Below the pieces are notes generated by a model. That model did no database searches. It saw only the letters and a program-made list of their open reading frames with translations, and was not told the origin of the DNA. Positions 8,635-17,173 of a stretch of DNA of 53,658 nucleotides are shown piece by piece. The position numbers and the translations under genes are program-made. This DNA comes from CAZMOK01 sp964567785 (GTDB lineage Bacteria > Bacteroidota > Bacteroidia > Bacteroidales > JAGOPY01), in the NCBI GenBank assembly GCA_964567785.1, contig CAZMOK010000016.1, forward strand, positions 1 through 53,658. The letters run 5' to 3'. Each line of letters begins with the position of its first letter. Position 1 is the stretch's first letter.

Positions 8635-9183
8635 TTAATTTCCCTTCAGGGCATCAGGGAACCTTTCGTCAAAGTAGGTCCAGAACAGCAACTGCCTGTA
8701 CTTGTCGGTACCATAGTCCCGGATATACACAGGGCCCAGGCCGAGGACTTTTTTCTCCACTGACATAGTTTCCCTGTTGATCTGCCATTCTTCCAGGAAC
8801 CTGAGTGCCGATACATCCCGGAATGATATCGAAGTTACCACCATTGTATCATATTCGTTGTACGGGGCATATTCGCGCATCAGGGTCTTGTAAACTGTAT
8901 CCCTGCCAAGGCTCCTTACCTGTTCCGGTGTCATTGGATTGTGGAAGTAATCATAAGCCCTGATCTCTCCGGCGTATGCTTTATCAAAAAGTGTCTTGAG
9001 CACCTCTTCCCTCACAGACCCTTCGAGGTTATTGGCCCACCAGAAAGCCGAAGGGTCATCATTTTTGATGGGCACATCGTACTGGATACGTTTTACTTCA
9101 ATTACATTCTCATCAGGAGATTTCGTACACCCCTGGATGGCTAATAATGCCAGAATAATCAGCAAGATGCTAACTGTTTTCAT
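8635..9183 (-). CDS. GldN-like lipoprotein of unknown function
   Basis: A 182-residue protein with a lipoprotein signal: hydrophobic residues 4-15 and lipobox 'AIQGC' (Cys at residue 19). After a short linker the mature part has 'EEVLKTLFDKAYAGEIRAYDY', 'MTPEQV' and a C-terminal 'EEWQINRETMSVEKKVLGLGPVYI'. This order resembles GldN/PorN, where a 'changing/adding to the tail-end' block (EDWxFD...RILGIAP) follows a similar 'Y..TP.T' block. The similarity is judged by eye and may be distant. It lies 33 bases downstream of the 990-residue receiver/ATP-grasp gene on the same strand, with a small hairpin (AGGGAC-GAT-GTCCCT, 9201-9215) between them. Confidence 0.6.
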   Translation of the reverse strand: MKTVSILLIILALLAIQGCTKSPDENVIEVKRIQYDVPIKNDDPSAFWWANNLEGSVREEVLKTLFDKAYAGEIRAYDYFHNPMTPEQVRSLGRDTVYKTLMREYAPYNEYDTMVVTSISFRDVSALRFLEEWQINRETMSVEKKVLGLGPVYIRDYGTDKYRQLLFWTYFDERFPDALKGN

Positions 9184-9200
9184 AGCTATAATTTTTTACA

Positions 9201-9215
9201 AGGGACGATGTCCCT
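9201..9215 (-). promoter_or_regulatory. Small hairpin between the receiver/ATP-grasp gene and the lipoprotein gene
   Basis: Six perfect base pairs (AGGGAC/GTCCCT) around a three-base loop. No T-tract follows on the minus strand, so it is more likely an mRNA-stabilising or attenuating element than a terminator. Confidence 0.3.
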
Positions 9216-9216
9216 G

Positions 9217-12189
9217 TCAAACAGGCTTATAAATAACACCCATATTGTTTTTGCCGTCTATTTCTACCCTCAAAGGTTTTTCAAACCGAATGTGACGGAT
9301 ATGCTCATCTTCATAAACAGCCTCCTCCTTATTTAGGAAATCCACATCGTAGAATCCTTCCTTAATGAAAGGATTGATAGTAAAATAGCCAACTCTGAAG
9401 GAAGTAAGGTTCTGGAAAAAATGAGTGCCCTGGCTGGGATCAATATGATAATCCTTAAGGCCGGATTCAACGATCACCCTTGCTGCCGATATCTGTGGCC
9501 ATTTCACAGGGATACCCAGCCAGGGATCTGCTGAGCCCCATCTGCCCGGCCCTACGAGTATATAATTCTCCCCACTTTCAAGAAATTCATTGTTGATCTT
9601 TCCGATCTTGTCGGCGATCTCTGTATTATTACCTGCCTCAAAAGATTCAGGCCTTATGTAAACAAAGTCCCTTATGCTGTCGAGTATGCCATTCCCAAGA
9701 GCCGAATCGCACCAGATTATAGAATCCTCTTTCCTGACCTTATGAAGGTCTTTATCAATTGTTTCCTTGTTATCGACAATGGGCCGAATCTGAAGCAAAT
9801 AGAAGGTCTTAGGGTAATTTGCAGGGACGTTCAGCTCCACTGTAAATTCCAGTTCGATAGGTTTTCCCATCTCCCTCTGTCCGATCTTCAGCACTTCCTG
9901 CAAAATTTCGGCAAGCGGAAAGGTGCTGTGCTTAAGGATGTTATTGAAGGTAATAATCTTTTTACCATCATGCTTAACACCGTCCCTTACCATATTGCTA
10001 TGATAATCGAACGTAGAGGCCACAAAACGCATGGAACTGTCATCTTCAGCTTCTTTAATTCTGAGATACAGCAAATTGGCACTGTCATCGATAGTCGGCC
10101 CAAAGCTATGGTGGTCGAGGTTGAGCGCAAAAAAATGTTTCTGTGTTTCTTTCAGGGCCATTTCAGGTGTGCTTGTCTGCAGTACCTTTTGGGGATATTT
10201 AGGTGAAAATCGAAGTGTCATTCCACCATCCACAATGTATTTACCCAGGCCGAAGGCCAGGTTCGCTATTCCATCCCCGGGTTTTTCCTGGCCTATGGGA
10301 TAAAAGTTGATCGACCTTGCCACTCCCGAGATAGTCGGGTAATAACGTTTACCATATCTCTGACCCGTTACTGTTTGCAGCACTATGGCCATCTTCTCTT
10401 CGTCGATCACATTGGATGTGGCTGTCATGTAAGCCTTACTTGCCTTATAATAGGTAGATGCATACACCGATTTAATGGCAGTGCCCAGCATTTCCATCAT
10501 CAACCTATCGTTATCGGGCACAAAGGGAATCATGTAGGTTGAATATATACCCGCAAAAGGCTGATAATGTGAATCTTCAAGTAAGCTTGAAGACCTTATC
10601 GCAATGGGGCTTCTTACGTAATTCACCAGGGTATAAAGATCCTCATGAACCCTGAAAGGCAATCTCGCCTTAACAAATCGCTGCAATATTTCCTCATCAT
10701 CTGTGTCTGAAAGGGCCACCTCGTAAAGGTTGTTTTCTTCCATGAACTCATCGAAAACATCAGTAGAAAGAACAACTGTACGGGGTATTGTGATCATTAT
10801 ATCGGGCCACTTCTCAAGGAGTTTATTCCTTTTTATGATCATATCTAGAAAAGCCAGGCCCCTGGCCTTCCCGCCAATAGAACCGTCTCCTATGCGGGTA
10901 AAGGTCATGTATTCATCAAACCTGTCGCGCCTGAACTGGGCAATGACACCCCTTGCCTTGCTTATCCGGAAGCTTGTTATGGCATCAAACAGATATCTTC
11001 TCACTTCATCAAGACTATCGAAATCGTCGAGAGTAATATCCATTAACATTTCAGCAAGGGGGAAGAGTGCACGTGCCCTGAGCCATCTCGACAACCAGTT
11101 TCTGCTGAGCTGGTACCTTAAAGCTTCGTCAGGTATCATAAAAAGTTTGTCCTGAAGATCTTTAAGATCGGAAGCCCGCTCTATCTCTTCGCCGGTATCG
11201 GGATTTGTAAAAACAAAATCACCGAACGCAAAATATTCCCTGATGAAGTTCTTGAGCTCCACTGATATGGTTTTAGAATTTTTATCTATGAAGCCCACCT
11301 TCAGCCTGCTGGCCAGTTTCTTGCTCTCCTCTTCGGCCGACTGCAGAAGTACGGGCATATACGGATCATCCTGGTGTATCTTCTCTATCAGCTTTATGCC
11401 GGCACGCTTGTCCTTTTGCCCCGACCGCGGATAACTCATATCAGTGATGATGCCGAGCATGTTACGTTTATATTTTTCATATAGCTGAATGGCCTGCTCG
11501 TAATTTGTTGCCAGCAATATCTTGGGCCTGCCCCTTAAGCGCAGCATTTGCTGGTGCTCATTAAGGCCTTCCAGCATAAAGTCTCTCGACTGCTTGAAGA
11601 TGATCTTATATATGTTTGGCAGGTAGCTCGAATAGAACCTGATGGAGTCTTCAACAAGAAGGATGACCTGCACGCCCACCTCCTTCACATCATGCTCAAC
11701 ATTCATTTTATCTTCAATCAGCTTGATCACCGCAAGAAGCAGGTCGGCATTGCCCAGCCAGCTAAAGATGTAATCGGCTGCAGATATTTCCTGCTGATTC
11801 ACCCTGAGTGAAATCTCCCTCGAAAAAGGAGTAAGAATTACAAACGGTATTTTCGGATATTTCTCCTTCATTCTTTCGGCAAGGTTGAAGGTATCGGTCG
11901 ATTCAGAACTGAGCATGCTTATAACGAGGTCTATCTTCTCTTCCTCCATTGCGTTGAAAGCATCCTCTTCCGAATGAGCAAGTATGAACTGTGGGGGATA
12001 GCGCAGGTTCAGTGATACATATTCAATGAATATCTGCTCATCGATCCTGCCGTCATCTTCCAGCACAAAAGCATCGTAGGTACTGGAAATAAGCAATACG
12101 TGGTAGATCCTCTTTCTCATCAATTGTTTGAAAGAGGTATCGCTGAAGTAGAATTTGGGGGCTGTTACCTGGTAAGGAGTATAGGGCAT
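9217..12189 (-). CDS. Receiver-domain / pyruvate phosphate dikinase N-terminal (ATP-grasp) protein, short paralogue
   Basis: A 990-residue protein. Residues 27-160 look like a receiver domain whose phospho-acceptor position is lost ('DLVISMLSS'). Residues 172-318 form a second receiver with the acidic pair E180-D181, candidate phospho-Asp D250 ('GIITDMS'), S284 and K303 ('FIDKN'), with extra residues between the acidic pair and D250. Residues 430-805 carry the PPDK/PEP-synthase ATP-grasp domain: 'GGKARGLAFL' (439-448), 'IAIRSSSLLEDS' with R532, 'PFAGIYSTY', and 'LLQIRPI' near 800. The phosphohistidine swivel and PEP-barrel domains of PEP synthase are absent. Instead a C-terminal block with 'LVGPGRWGSADPWLGIPV' is shared with the 24817-28278 paralogue. 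A signalling role is inferred. The start at 12189 has a -7 element about 20 bases upstream. Confidence 0.82.
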   Translation of the reverse strand: MPYTPYQVTAPKFYFSDTSFKQLMRKRIYHVLLISSTYDAFVLEDDGRIDEQIFIEYVSLNLRYPPQFILAHSEEDAFNAMEEEKIDLVISMLSSESTDTFNLAERMKEKYPKIPFVILTPFSREISLRVNQQEISAADYIFSWLGNADLLLAVIKLIEDKMNVEHDVKEVGVQVILLVEDSIRFYSSYLPNIYKIIFKQSRDFMLEGLNEHQQMLRLRGRPKILLATNYEQAIQLYEKYKRNMLGIITDMSYPRSGQKDKRAGIKLIEKIHQDDPYMPVLLQSAEEESKKLASRLKVGFIDKNSKTISVELKNFIREYFAFGDFVFTNPDTGEEIERASDLKDLQDKLFMIPDEALRYQLSRNWLSRWLRARALFPLAEMLMDITLDDFDSLDEVRRYLFDAITSFRISKARGVIAQFRRDRFDEYMTFTRIGDGSIGGKARGLAFLDMIIKRNKLLEKWPDIMITIPRTVVLSTDVFDEFMEENNLYEVALSDTDDEEILQRFVKARLPFRVHEDLYTLVNYVRSPIAIRSSSLLEDSHYQPFAGIYSTYMIPFVPDNDRLMMEMLGTAIKSVYASTYYKASKAYMTATSNVIDEEKMAIVLQTVTGQRYGKRYYPTISGVARSINFYPIGQEKPGDGIANLAFGLGKYIVDGGMTLRFSPKYPQKVLQTSTPEMALKETQKHFFALNLDHHSFGPTIDDSANLLYLRIKEAEDDSSMRFVASTFDYHSNMVRDGVKHDGKKIITFNNILKHSTFPLAEILQEVLKIGQREMGKPIELEFTVELNVPANYPKTFYLLQIRPIVDNKETIDKDLHKVRKEDSIIWCDSALGNGILDSIRDFVYIRPESFEAGNNTEIADKIGKINNEFLESGENYILVGPGRWGSADPWLGIPVKWPQISAARVIVESGLKDYHIDPSQGTHFFQNLTSFRVGYFTINPFIKEGFYDVDFLNKEEAVYEDEHIRHIRFEKPLRVEIDGKNNMGVIYKPV

Positions 12190-12209
12190 AGCTATCTTTT
12201 ATTCTCCTG

Positions 12210-12217
12210 CAAAGTTA
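12210..12217 (-). promoter_or_regulatory. -7 promoter element of the 990-residue protein gene (TAACTTTG)
   Basis: A full TAnnTTTG match on the minus strand 20 bases from the ATG. The same octamer stands 17 bases before the start of the 1153-residue paralogue. Confidence 0.5.
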
Positions 12218-12241
12218 AGGAAAAGAGCAAGGTGAAAATAG

Positions 12242-12271
12242 TTCACCCACTGACTATAGTCACTGAGTGAA
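12242..12271. promoter_or_regulatory. 30-bp dyad in a divergent intergenic region, possible operator
   Basis: Thirteen of fifteen positions pair around the centre at 12256/12257, and the central 12 bases TGACTATAGTCA are a perfect palindrome. It lies about 25 bases upstream of the -7 element of the receiver/ATP-grasp gene and about 80 bases before the divergent T9SS-substrate gene. There is no loop, so a protein-binding site is more likely than a terminator. Confidence 0.45.
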
Positions 12272-12351
12272 ATTAATGATCAATTTTCTTAATATTTTGT
12301 TAATCATAGTAAACACGGCAATTAGACTTATCCGATCACCGTTTTAAAACC

Positions 12352-12954
12352 ATGCTGAAGAAAACCATTACACTGACCTTTCTTTTGACTGCAGGTCTGC
12401 AGGGCCTGTCGCAGCAGGCCGACCAATACCTCAACAGTTTCTTTGCTGTTCAGCAGGACAACAATGTGTTTATCAGGTGGACTATCTCAGCGGGTAACAC
12501 CTGCGACGGTACCCGGATAGAACGCTCCGATAACGGGGAATCGTTTGAAAAAATTGGGGAAATCCCCGGGGTATGCGGCAGTCCTGACCAATCTGTGACA
12601 TACGATTATACCGATACAGCAGCTTCATACAACAAAGTGTTGTATTACAGGCTTGAAATGGGAATACTCGGATACTCTTCCCCGTTTTCTGTTGAAGTGA
12701 TAAGATTGAATGAAGAGGGTTACTCGGTCAATCCTAACCCCGTGGTAAATATTTCTACTCTTATTTTTGACAATCCTGATAATGAAAGCCACGAAATACA
12801 AATATTGAACATTAAGGGGGAGACTGTGCTCAATGAAGTGACTACTTCCGACAGGGTAAAAATAGAGCGGAATCTATTATCGGCAGGTGCCTATATTTTC
12901 AAAATCCTGAAAGGCAACCAACTGAAGGCAAGAGGAAAATTGATTGTCCTTTAG
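12352..12954 (+). CDS. Small secreted protein with type IX secretion (type A) sorting domain
   Basis: A 200-residue protein with an N-terminal signal peptide (hydrophobic residues 6-17, 'QGLSQQ' cleavage region). The middle part has a fibronectin III-like sheet ('VFIRWTISAGNTCDGTRIERS'). The last 75 residues match the type A T9SS C-terminal domain: 'VNPNPVVNISTLIF', 'IQILNIKGE', 'LLSAGAYIFKIL' and terminal 'KARGKLIVL'. It should be exported across the outer membrane and anchored or released at the surface. Its function is unknown. It overlaps the convergent rubrerythrin-like gene by 4 bases. Confidence 0.85.
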   Translation: MLKKTITLTFLLTAGLQGLSQQADQYLNSFFAVQQDNNVFIRWTISAGNTCDGTRIERSDNGESFEKIGEIPGVCGSPDQSVTYDYTDTAASYNKVLYYRLEMGILGYSSPFSVEVIRLNEEGYSVNPNPVVNISTLIFDNPDNESHEIQILNIKGETVLNEVTTSDRVKIERNLLSAGAYIFKILKGNQLKARGKLIVL

Positions 12955-13406
12955 TTTTCCCTCAGCACAAAATCATCATATTCAACTTCGAACCTAAGTT
13001 TATGCTTTGATTCCTCGGCGGCCAAAGAAAGGAAAACATCTTTGAGGTCCTCATTCGGGGCTTTGGCTGCCAGGTTTGTGTAAAGTCTGAAAGCAGCTTT
13101 TTCTTTTTTCATGGCAACAATAAGAGCCTCCTCATACGTCATTTCCGGGGTAGGTTTTACATTCACTACATAATCGCTGATCTTCAGATCATGCACAGCA
13201 TCTTTTGGCATGTCAAAAATCCCCTCTTCCCTTATTTTTGTAAGCCTGGTCTTATGCTTAATCTCTTCTTCGGCAAACTCGGTAAAAACATCTTTCATTT
13301 CCTCCGAACGGGCATTACTTGCAAGTTTAGAATAAAAATCTACTGCTTTTTGTTCTTCATCGATGGCAAAAACCAGGATATCGTCAACTGACTTAAATTC
13401 TTTCAT
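12951..13406 (-). CDS. Ferritin-like / rubrerythrin-like di-iron protein
   Basis: A 151-residue protein made of two similar helical halves. Each starts with a glutamate-rich helix ('AIDEEQKAVDFYSKLA', 'AMKKEKAAFRLYTNLA') and ends in EXXH-type iron ligands ('AEEEIKHK', 'AAEESKHK'). This is the rubrerythrin domain without the rubredoxin tail. Such proteins reduce peroxide or handle iron in anaerobes. It starts 10 bases after the stop of the large iron-sulfur flavoprotein gene on the same strand, so it may be the last gene of that operon, which would suit protection of oxygen-sensitive clusters. Confidence 0.85.
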   Translation of the reverse strand: MKEFKSVDDILVFAIDEEQKAVDFYSKLASNARSEEMKDVFTEFAEEEIKHKTRLTKIREEGIFDMPKDAVHDLKISDYVVNVKPTPEMTYEEALIVAMKKEKAAFRLYTNLAAKAPNEDLKDVFLSLAAEESKHKLRFEVEYDDFVLREN

Positions 13407-13416
13407 GGCTATTGTA

Positions 13417-16400
13417 TTAATTCTTTGTTACCGTTTCTTTTAAACTCATTCTTTCAAACTCCAGGCGGAACTCATCCTCAAACCGTTTCATCACATTATC
13501 GCAACCATAATTATAGTAGCGTTCATTGTTATCTTCTGCAGAGGATGCAAACCTGTACTTTTCATCTTCATCCCGCGATGGCAGTATTGAAAGTGCTTCC
13601 TGAAGAATTTCCTTAACGTCTTTTTTCTCGTCCGATCCAAGCAGATCAAGGAGGTCTATCAATTGCTGCCATCCTGTGCGGTCAACCTTTGATTTGAGCG
13701 TAGCCTCAAACTCCTGGAGAACCCTCTGGGTATTAGTAAAGCTTCCCCCGGTTTCAGCGGGCAGGGTAGCCGGCAGCACCAGGTCGGACAGACGAGCTGT
13801 TTCGGTCAGAAAATAATCCTGGGTAACTTTGAACTCAGCGACAGAAAGCCAGCCGGCGACCTGCACTTTATGTTTGGCACATCCAAGGGGATCCTCGCCA
13901 AATATGAAAAGGTTCTTCAGCCTGCTGTCCTCAAGCCACTGGTAAAGGCTGGGATTTATTTGAGAGGGAAGCTCATTGACCTTCCAGACCTTTTTCATTT
14001 TGGAGATCAGTTTCAGGTCATCTATAGGAGCGCCACCTACGCCAAGTTTCATACATACGCCCATATCGAACAGGCCCTGTGAGTTATTCTTCTCCTTGAG
14101 AGAGATCAGTCCGGCGCTCGTTTTCCCAAGTTTACCGGTGATGAGAGCCAGGTTAAATACCTCCTGGCTGGCATTGGATGAAAGATCGTTTTCAGAAAAC
14201 ACCAGGATTGCATTTGCCTGGTTGTTATATTCCTTCGCGAACTCAACAACAACATCCATGTATTCCACACCAGACTTTTGCACGAGTTCGACGAAATTCT
14301 CCTTCATCAACTCTTCTTTATATTCTTCAAAGCCTTCACAATTATCACCTATAAAGAGTGCATTGTGATAGTTATTTGCAACCAGGTAATAATTTACGGC
14401 TTTAAGAAAGTAGTAATACGAGCTGATCTTTATGATCTCATCGGCTTTGTGCTCCAATGCGCTGTTTTCCCTGTTGGTAATAACAGATAACGGAACATTT
14501 TTCCTGAAATTGACATTCTGGATCATATAGCCCACAACGGGATGGTCCATGTTGATCTCTGAACCCAAAAGGTAGAACTTACTTGCACCCGGTATCTGAT
14601 CGAACGGGACGTTGGCATTTGCATTGTTCTTATACCCTATGCCCCGGTTAAGATAGTGGAAACTGGTTACATTATTGGTCCCCACCCCTTTCCTGGCAAG
14701 CTTTTGGATCAGGTACATCTCTTCATTCGTGAGCCTGGCGCCTGCAAAGAAGGCATTTTCATCAGGTTCTACCGATTTCAGCCTTTCAATGATCACTTCA
14801 TAAGCCTTCTCAAAGCTGACTTCCCTGAACGACCCATTGACTTTGAGGAGCGGTTTGGTTATCCTGGTGCGGTCATTTCTATATTGATAACCAAACATTC
14901 CGTACTTGCAAAGGTTACCATCTGTGTTAACCCTTCCTTCAGCACCAACCACTCCCATTACAAACTGGTTTTTATGCTCAAGGCTCATTTTACAGCCTAT
15001 CGAACAGTAGTTGCAGATAGTTTCAGCGCTTTCGGTAAGAACCGGGCCCGGCTTAAACGGCTTGTTCTCTGAGATAGCGCCTGTTGGGCATGTGCTCACG
15101 CACATCCCGCAAGCTTCACAGTGGGTATCCTGGAGGGCATCGCCCATGCTCGGTGCCACGTAGGTATCAAACCCCCTGTTAATGAGGCCGAGAGCGTCAG
15201 CTCCCACTACCTCCCGGCATATCCTTACGCATCGTCCGCAGAGAATGCATTTGTTATTGTCAATTTCAATATAAGGATGCCTGAAATCGACCTGGTATTC
15301 TTTGAAATCACCGCCGTATTTTTCCTGGTCGGCGCCATAATCAGTAGAATATTTTTTCAGGTCACAAGTGAAAAGAGCAGTGCAACCGCACTCGAGGCAA
15401 CGCTGTGTTTCGTGGTGTGCCACCTCCTCATTTTCATATCCAAGCTCAACTTCCTTGAAATTATTTCTCTTCGCAGGATCAAGGGTAGGCATCTCCTCTC
15501 TTTCCTGGTTCCGGAAGTGCCCCTGGAAATCTTCGGCGACCTGGACCTTGAAATTTTCTTTTTTACTGATGAACTCTTTAGGAGGCGGTGTTACTTCTTT
15601 ACCTTCCAGGTAAAGGTTACAGGAACGCGATGCCAGCCTGGCCTGGCCAATGGCTTCTATGAGCGTAGCCGGGCCGGTTACCCCATCACCGGCAGCAAAT
15701 ACATTCTGCACACCTGTCTGAAGGGTTCCGGGATCAGCTTCTATGTCGCCCCATCTGTTCAGTTTCAGTTCCCCTCCGTTTTCAAGGGCACCGTTTATAT
15801 CGTCGATAAAACCGGCTACAGTTTTTTGTCCGATCGCGGCAAGCACCACATCCACATCCAGATCAAATTCAGATCCGGGGATCGGAACGGGCCTTCTCCT
15901 GCCGGAGGCGTCGGCCGGCCCAAGTTCCATTTTGAGACAGGTTATCGATTTTACTTTGCCGTCTTTGGTCTTATTGATCTTCGAGGGGTTAGTGAGGAAC
16001 TTATAGGTTACCCCCTCCAGCTTTGATTCATGGATCTCGATCGGGTTGGCCGGCATCTCGTTCTCGGTTCGACGATAGATGACATATACTTTATCGGCAC
16101 CGCAACGCATGGAAGAGCGGCAGCAGTCCATGGCGGTATTACCACCTCCGACTACAGCTACGGTTTTTCCCTTGAAATCGTATCTTTTGCCCGAGAGCTC
16201 CATCTTTTTGAGGAAATCAATGCCCGAATAAACATTTTCGGCATCTTCACCGTCGCAACCTACAAGGGTCCCCTTTTGCGAACCGATTGTGAGTATGGTA
16301 GCATCGTACTTCTTTTTGATATCCCTGTACTTGATGTCTTCCCCGAATTTCTTCTTATATTTTATTTTTACACCAAGTTCAGTAATATTGTCAACTTCTT

Positions 16401-17151
16401 TCTGGAGGATGTCATTTGGAAGGCGGTATTCCGGAATGCCATACCTGAGCCATCCGCCTGCCCCGGGACTTGCTTCAAAAATATCCACCTGGTGTCCTTC
16501 CTTCTGAAGGAAAAAGCCACATGAAAGACCTGCGGGACCTGCTCCTATCACAGCCACTTTCTTTCCTGTTGCAGGTTTTAATTCAGGTTTCCATTTACCG
16601 GGAGATTCGAGGTCGATATCGGAAGCAAACCGTTTGAGGTAATCGATGCCGACTGCATGTTCTTCTTCAAGAAGGTTCCTGCGGCAGGCAACTTCGCACG
16701 GTCTGACACATACCCGGCCGCAGATGGCAGGAAGCGGGTTTGTATCCTTAATAAGCGCCACAGCCTCGTGATACATGCCTTTTTCGATCAGGGAAATATA
16801 ACCCTGCACATCCACTCCTGCCGGGCAGGCTTCTGTACAAGGCCCCACACAGTCGGCATAGTGGTTGCTTACGAGAAGGTCGAGGGCAGTTTTGCGGGCA
16901 GCCTTGATCTTATCGTTATGCGTTTCAATACGCATACCTTCATTGACCTTTGTGGAGCAGGAAGGCTGCAATCCACGCATTCCCTCAACTTCCACAACAC
17001 AAACATAGCATGATGTATATGGCAGTAAACGGGGATCATGGCAGAGTGTCGGGATCTCTATGCCGTGCCTTCCGGCAAGTTCAAGCACTGTTTCTCCCTT
17101 AAAACCTGTTACGATCTCACCGTTAAGTATGACATTCACTTTTTCCTTCAT
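13417..17151 (-). CDS. 2Fe-2S / GltD-like / ferredoxin / pseudo-formate-dehydrogenase fusion subunit of an NAD(P)H-ferredoxin complex
   Basis: A 1244-residue fusion from the ATG at 17151 (the frame is open to 17283, overlapping the upstream gene). In order: a 2Fe-2S ferredoxin (C37, C48, C51, C65); a GltD/NfnB-type two-cluster helix region (Cys 101-156); FAD site 'GAGPAG' 203-208 and NADP-type site 'GGGNTA' 335-340; a Cys cluster at 585-596; two 4Fe-4S ferredoxin motifs (635-645, 678-688); and an FDH-type 4Fe-4S (C713, C716, C720, C748) with a molybdopterin-type domain. The FDH catalytic Sec/Cys-His pair is replaced (N835, R836), and the C-terminal molybdopterin-dinucleotide domain is missing, so formate oxidation is unlikely. 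With the NuoE- and NuoF-like genes just upstream it resembles the Sporomusa-type (Stn) bifurcating transhydrogenase. The activity is inferred. Confidence 0.82.
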   Translation of the reverse strand: MKEKVNVILNGEIVTGFKGETVLELAGRHGIEIPTLCHDPRLLPYTSCYVCVVEVEGMRGLQPSCSTKVNEGMRIETHNDKIKAARKTALDLLVSNHYADCVGPCTEACPAGVDVQGYISLIEKGMYHEAVALIKDTNPLPAICGRVCVRPCEVACRRNLLEEEHAVGIDYLKRFASDIDLESPGKWKPELKPATGKKVAVIGAGPAGLSCGFFLQKEGHQVDIFEASPGAGGWLRYGIPEYRLPNDILQKEVDNITELGVKIKYKKKFGEDIKYRDIKKKYDATILTIGSQKGTLVGCDGEDAENVYSGIDFLKKMELSGKRYDFKGKTVAVVGGGNTAMDCCRSSMRCGADKVYVIYRRTENEMPANPIEIHESKLEGVTYKFLTNPSKINKTKDGKVKSITCLKMELGPADASGRRRPVPIPGSEFDLDVDVVLAAIGQKTVAGFIDDINGALENGGELKLNRWGDIEADPGTLQTGVQNVFAAGDGVTGPATLIEAIGQARLASRSCNLYLEGKEVTPPPKEFISKKENFKVQVAEDFQGHFRNQEREEMPTLDPAKRNNFKEVELGYENEEVAHHETQRCLECGCTALFTCDLKKYSTDYGADQEKYGGDFKEYQVDFRHPYIEIDNNKCILCGRCVRICREVVGADALGLINRGFDTYVAPSMGDALQDTHCEACGMCVSTCPTGAISENKPFKPGPVLTESAETICNYCSIGCKMSLEHKNQFVMGVVGAEGRVNTDGNLCKYGMFGYQYRNDRTRITKPLLKVNGSFREVSFEKAYEVIIERLKSVEPDENAFFAGARLTNEEMYLIQKLARKGVGTNNVTSFHYLNRGIGYKNNANANVPFDQIPGASKFYLLGSEINMDHPVVGYMIQNVNFRKNVPLSVITNRENSALEHKADEIIKISSYYYFLKAVNYYLVANNYHNALFIGDNCEGFEEYKEELMKENFVELVQKSGVEYMDVVVEFAKEYNNQANAILVFSENDLSSNASQEVFNLALITGKLGKTSAGLISLKEKNNSQGLFDMGVCMKLGVGGAPIDDLKLISKMKKVWKVNELPSQINPSLYQWLEDSRLKNLFIFGEDPLGCAKHKVQVAGWLSVAEFKVTQDYFLTETARLSDLVLPATLPAETGGSFTNTQRVLQEFEATLKSKVDRTGWQQLIDLLDLLGSDEKKDVKEILQEALSILPSRDEDEKYRFASSAEDNNERYYNYGCDNVMKRFEDEFRLEFERMSLKETVTKN

Positions 17152-17173
17152 TACTAGTCCTTTTCTTGTTAAA

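Noticed and set aside
9217..12189. Ordinary phosphoenolpyruvate synthase
   Set aside because: The swivel histidine and PEP-binding barrel are missing, and receiver domains are present instead.
15121..16026. 301-residue plus-strand frame
   Set aside because: It lies fully antisense to the large iron-sulfur flavoprotein gene and has no recognisable domain.
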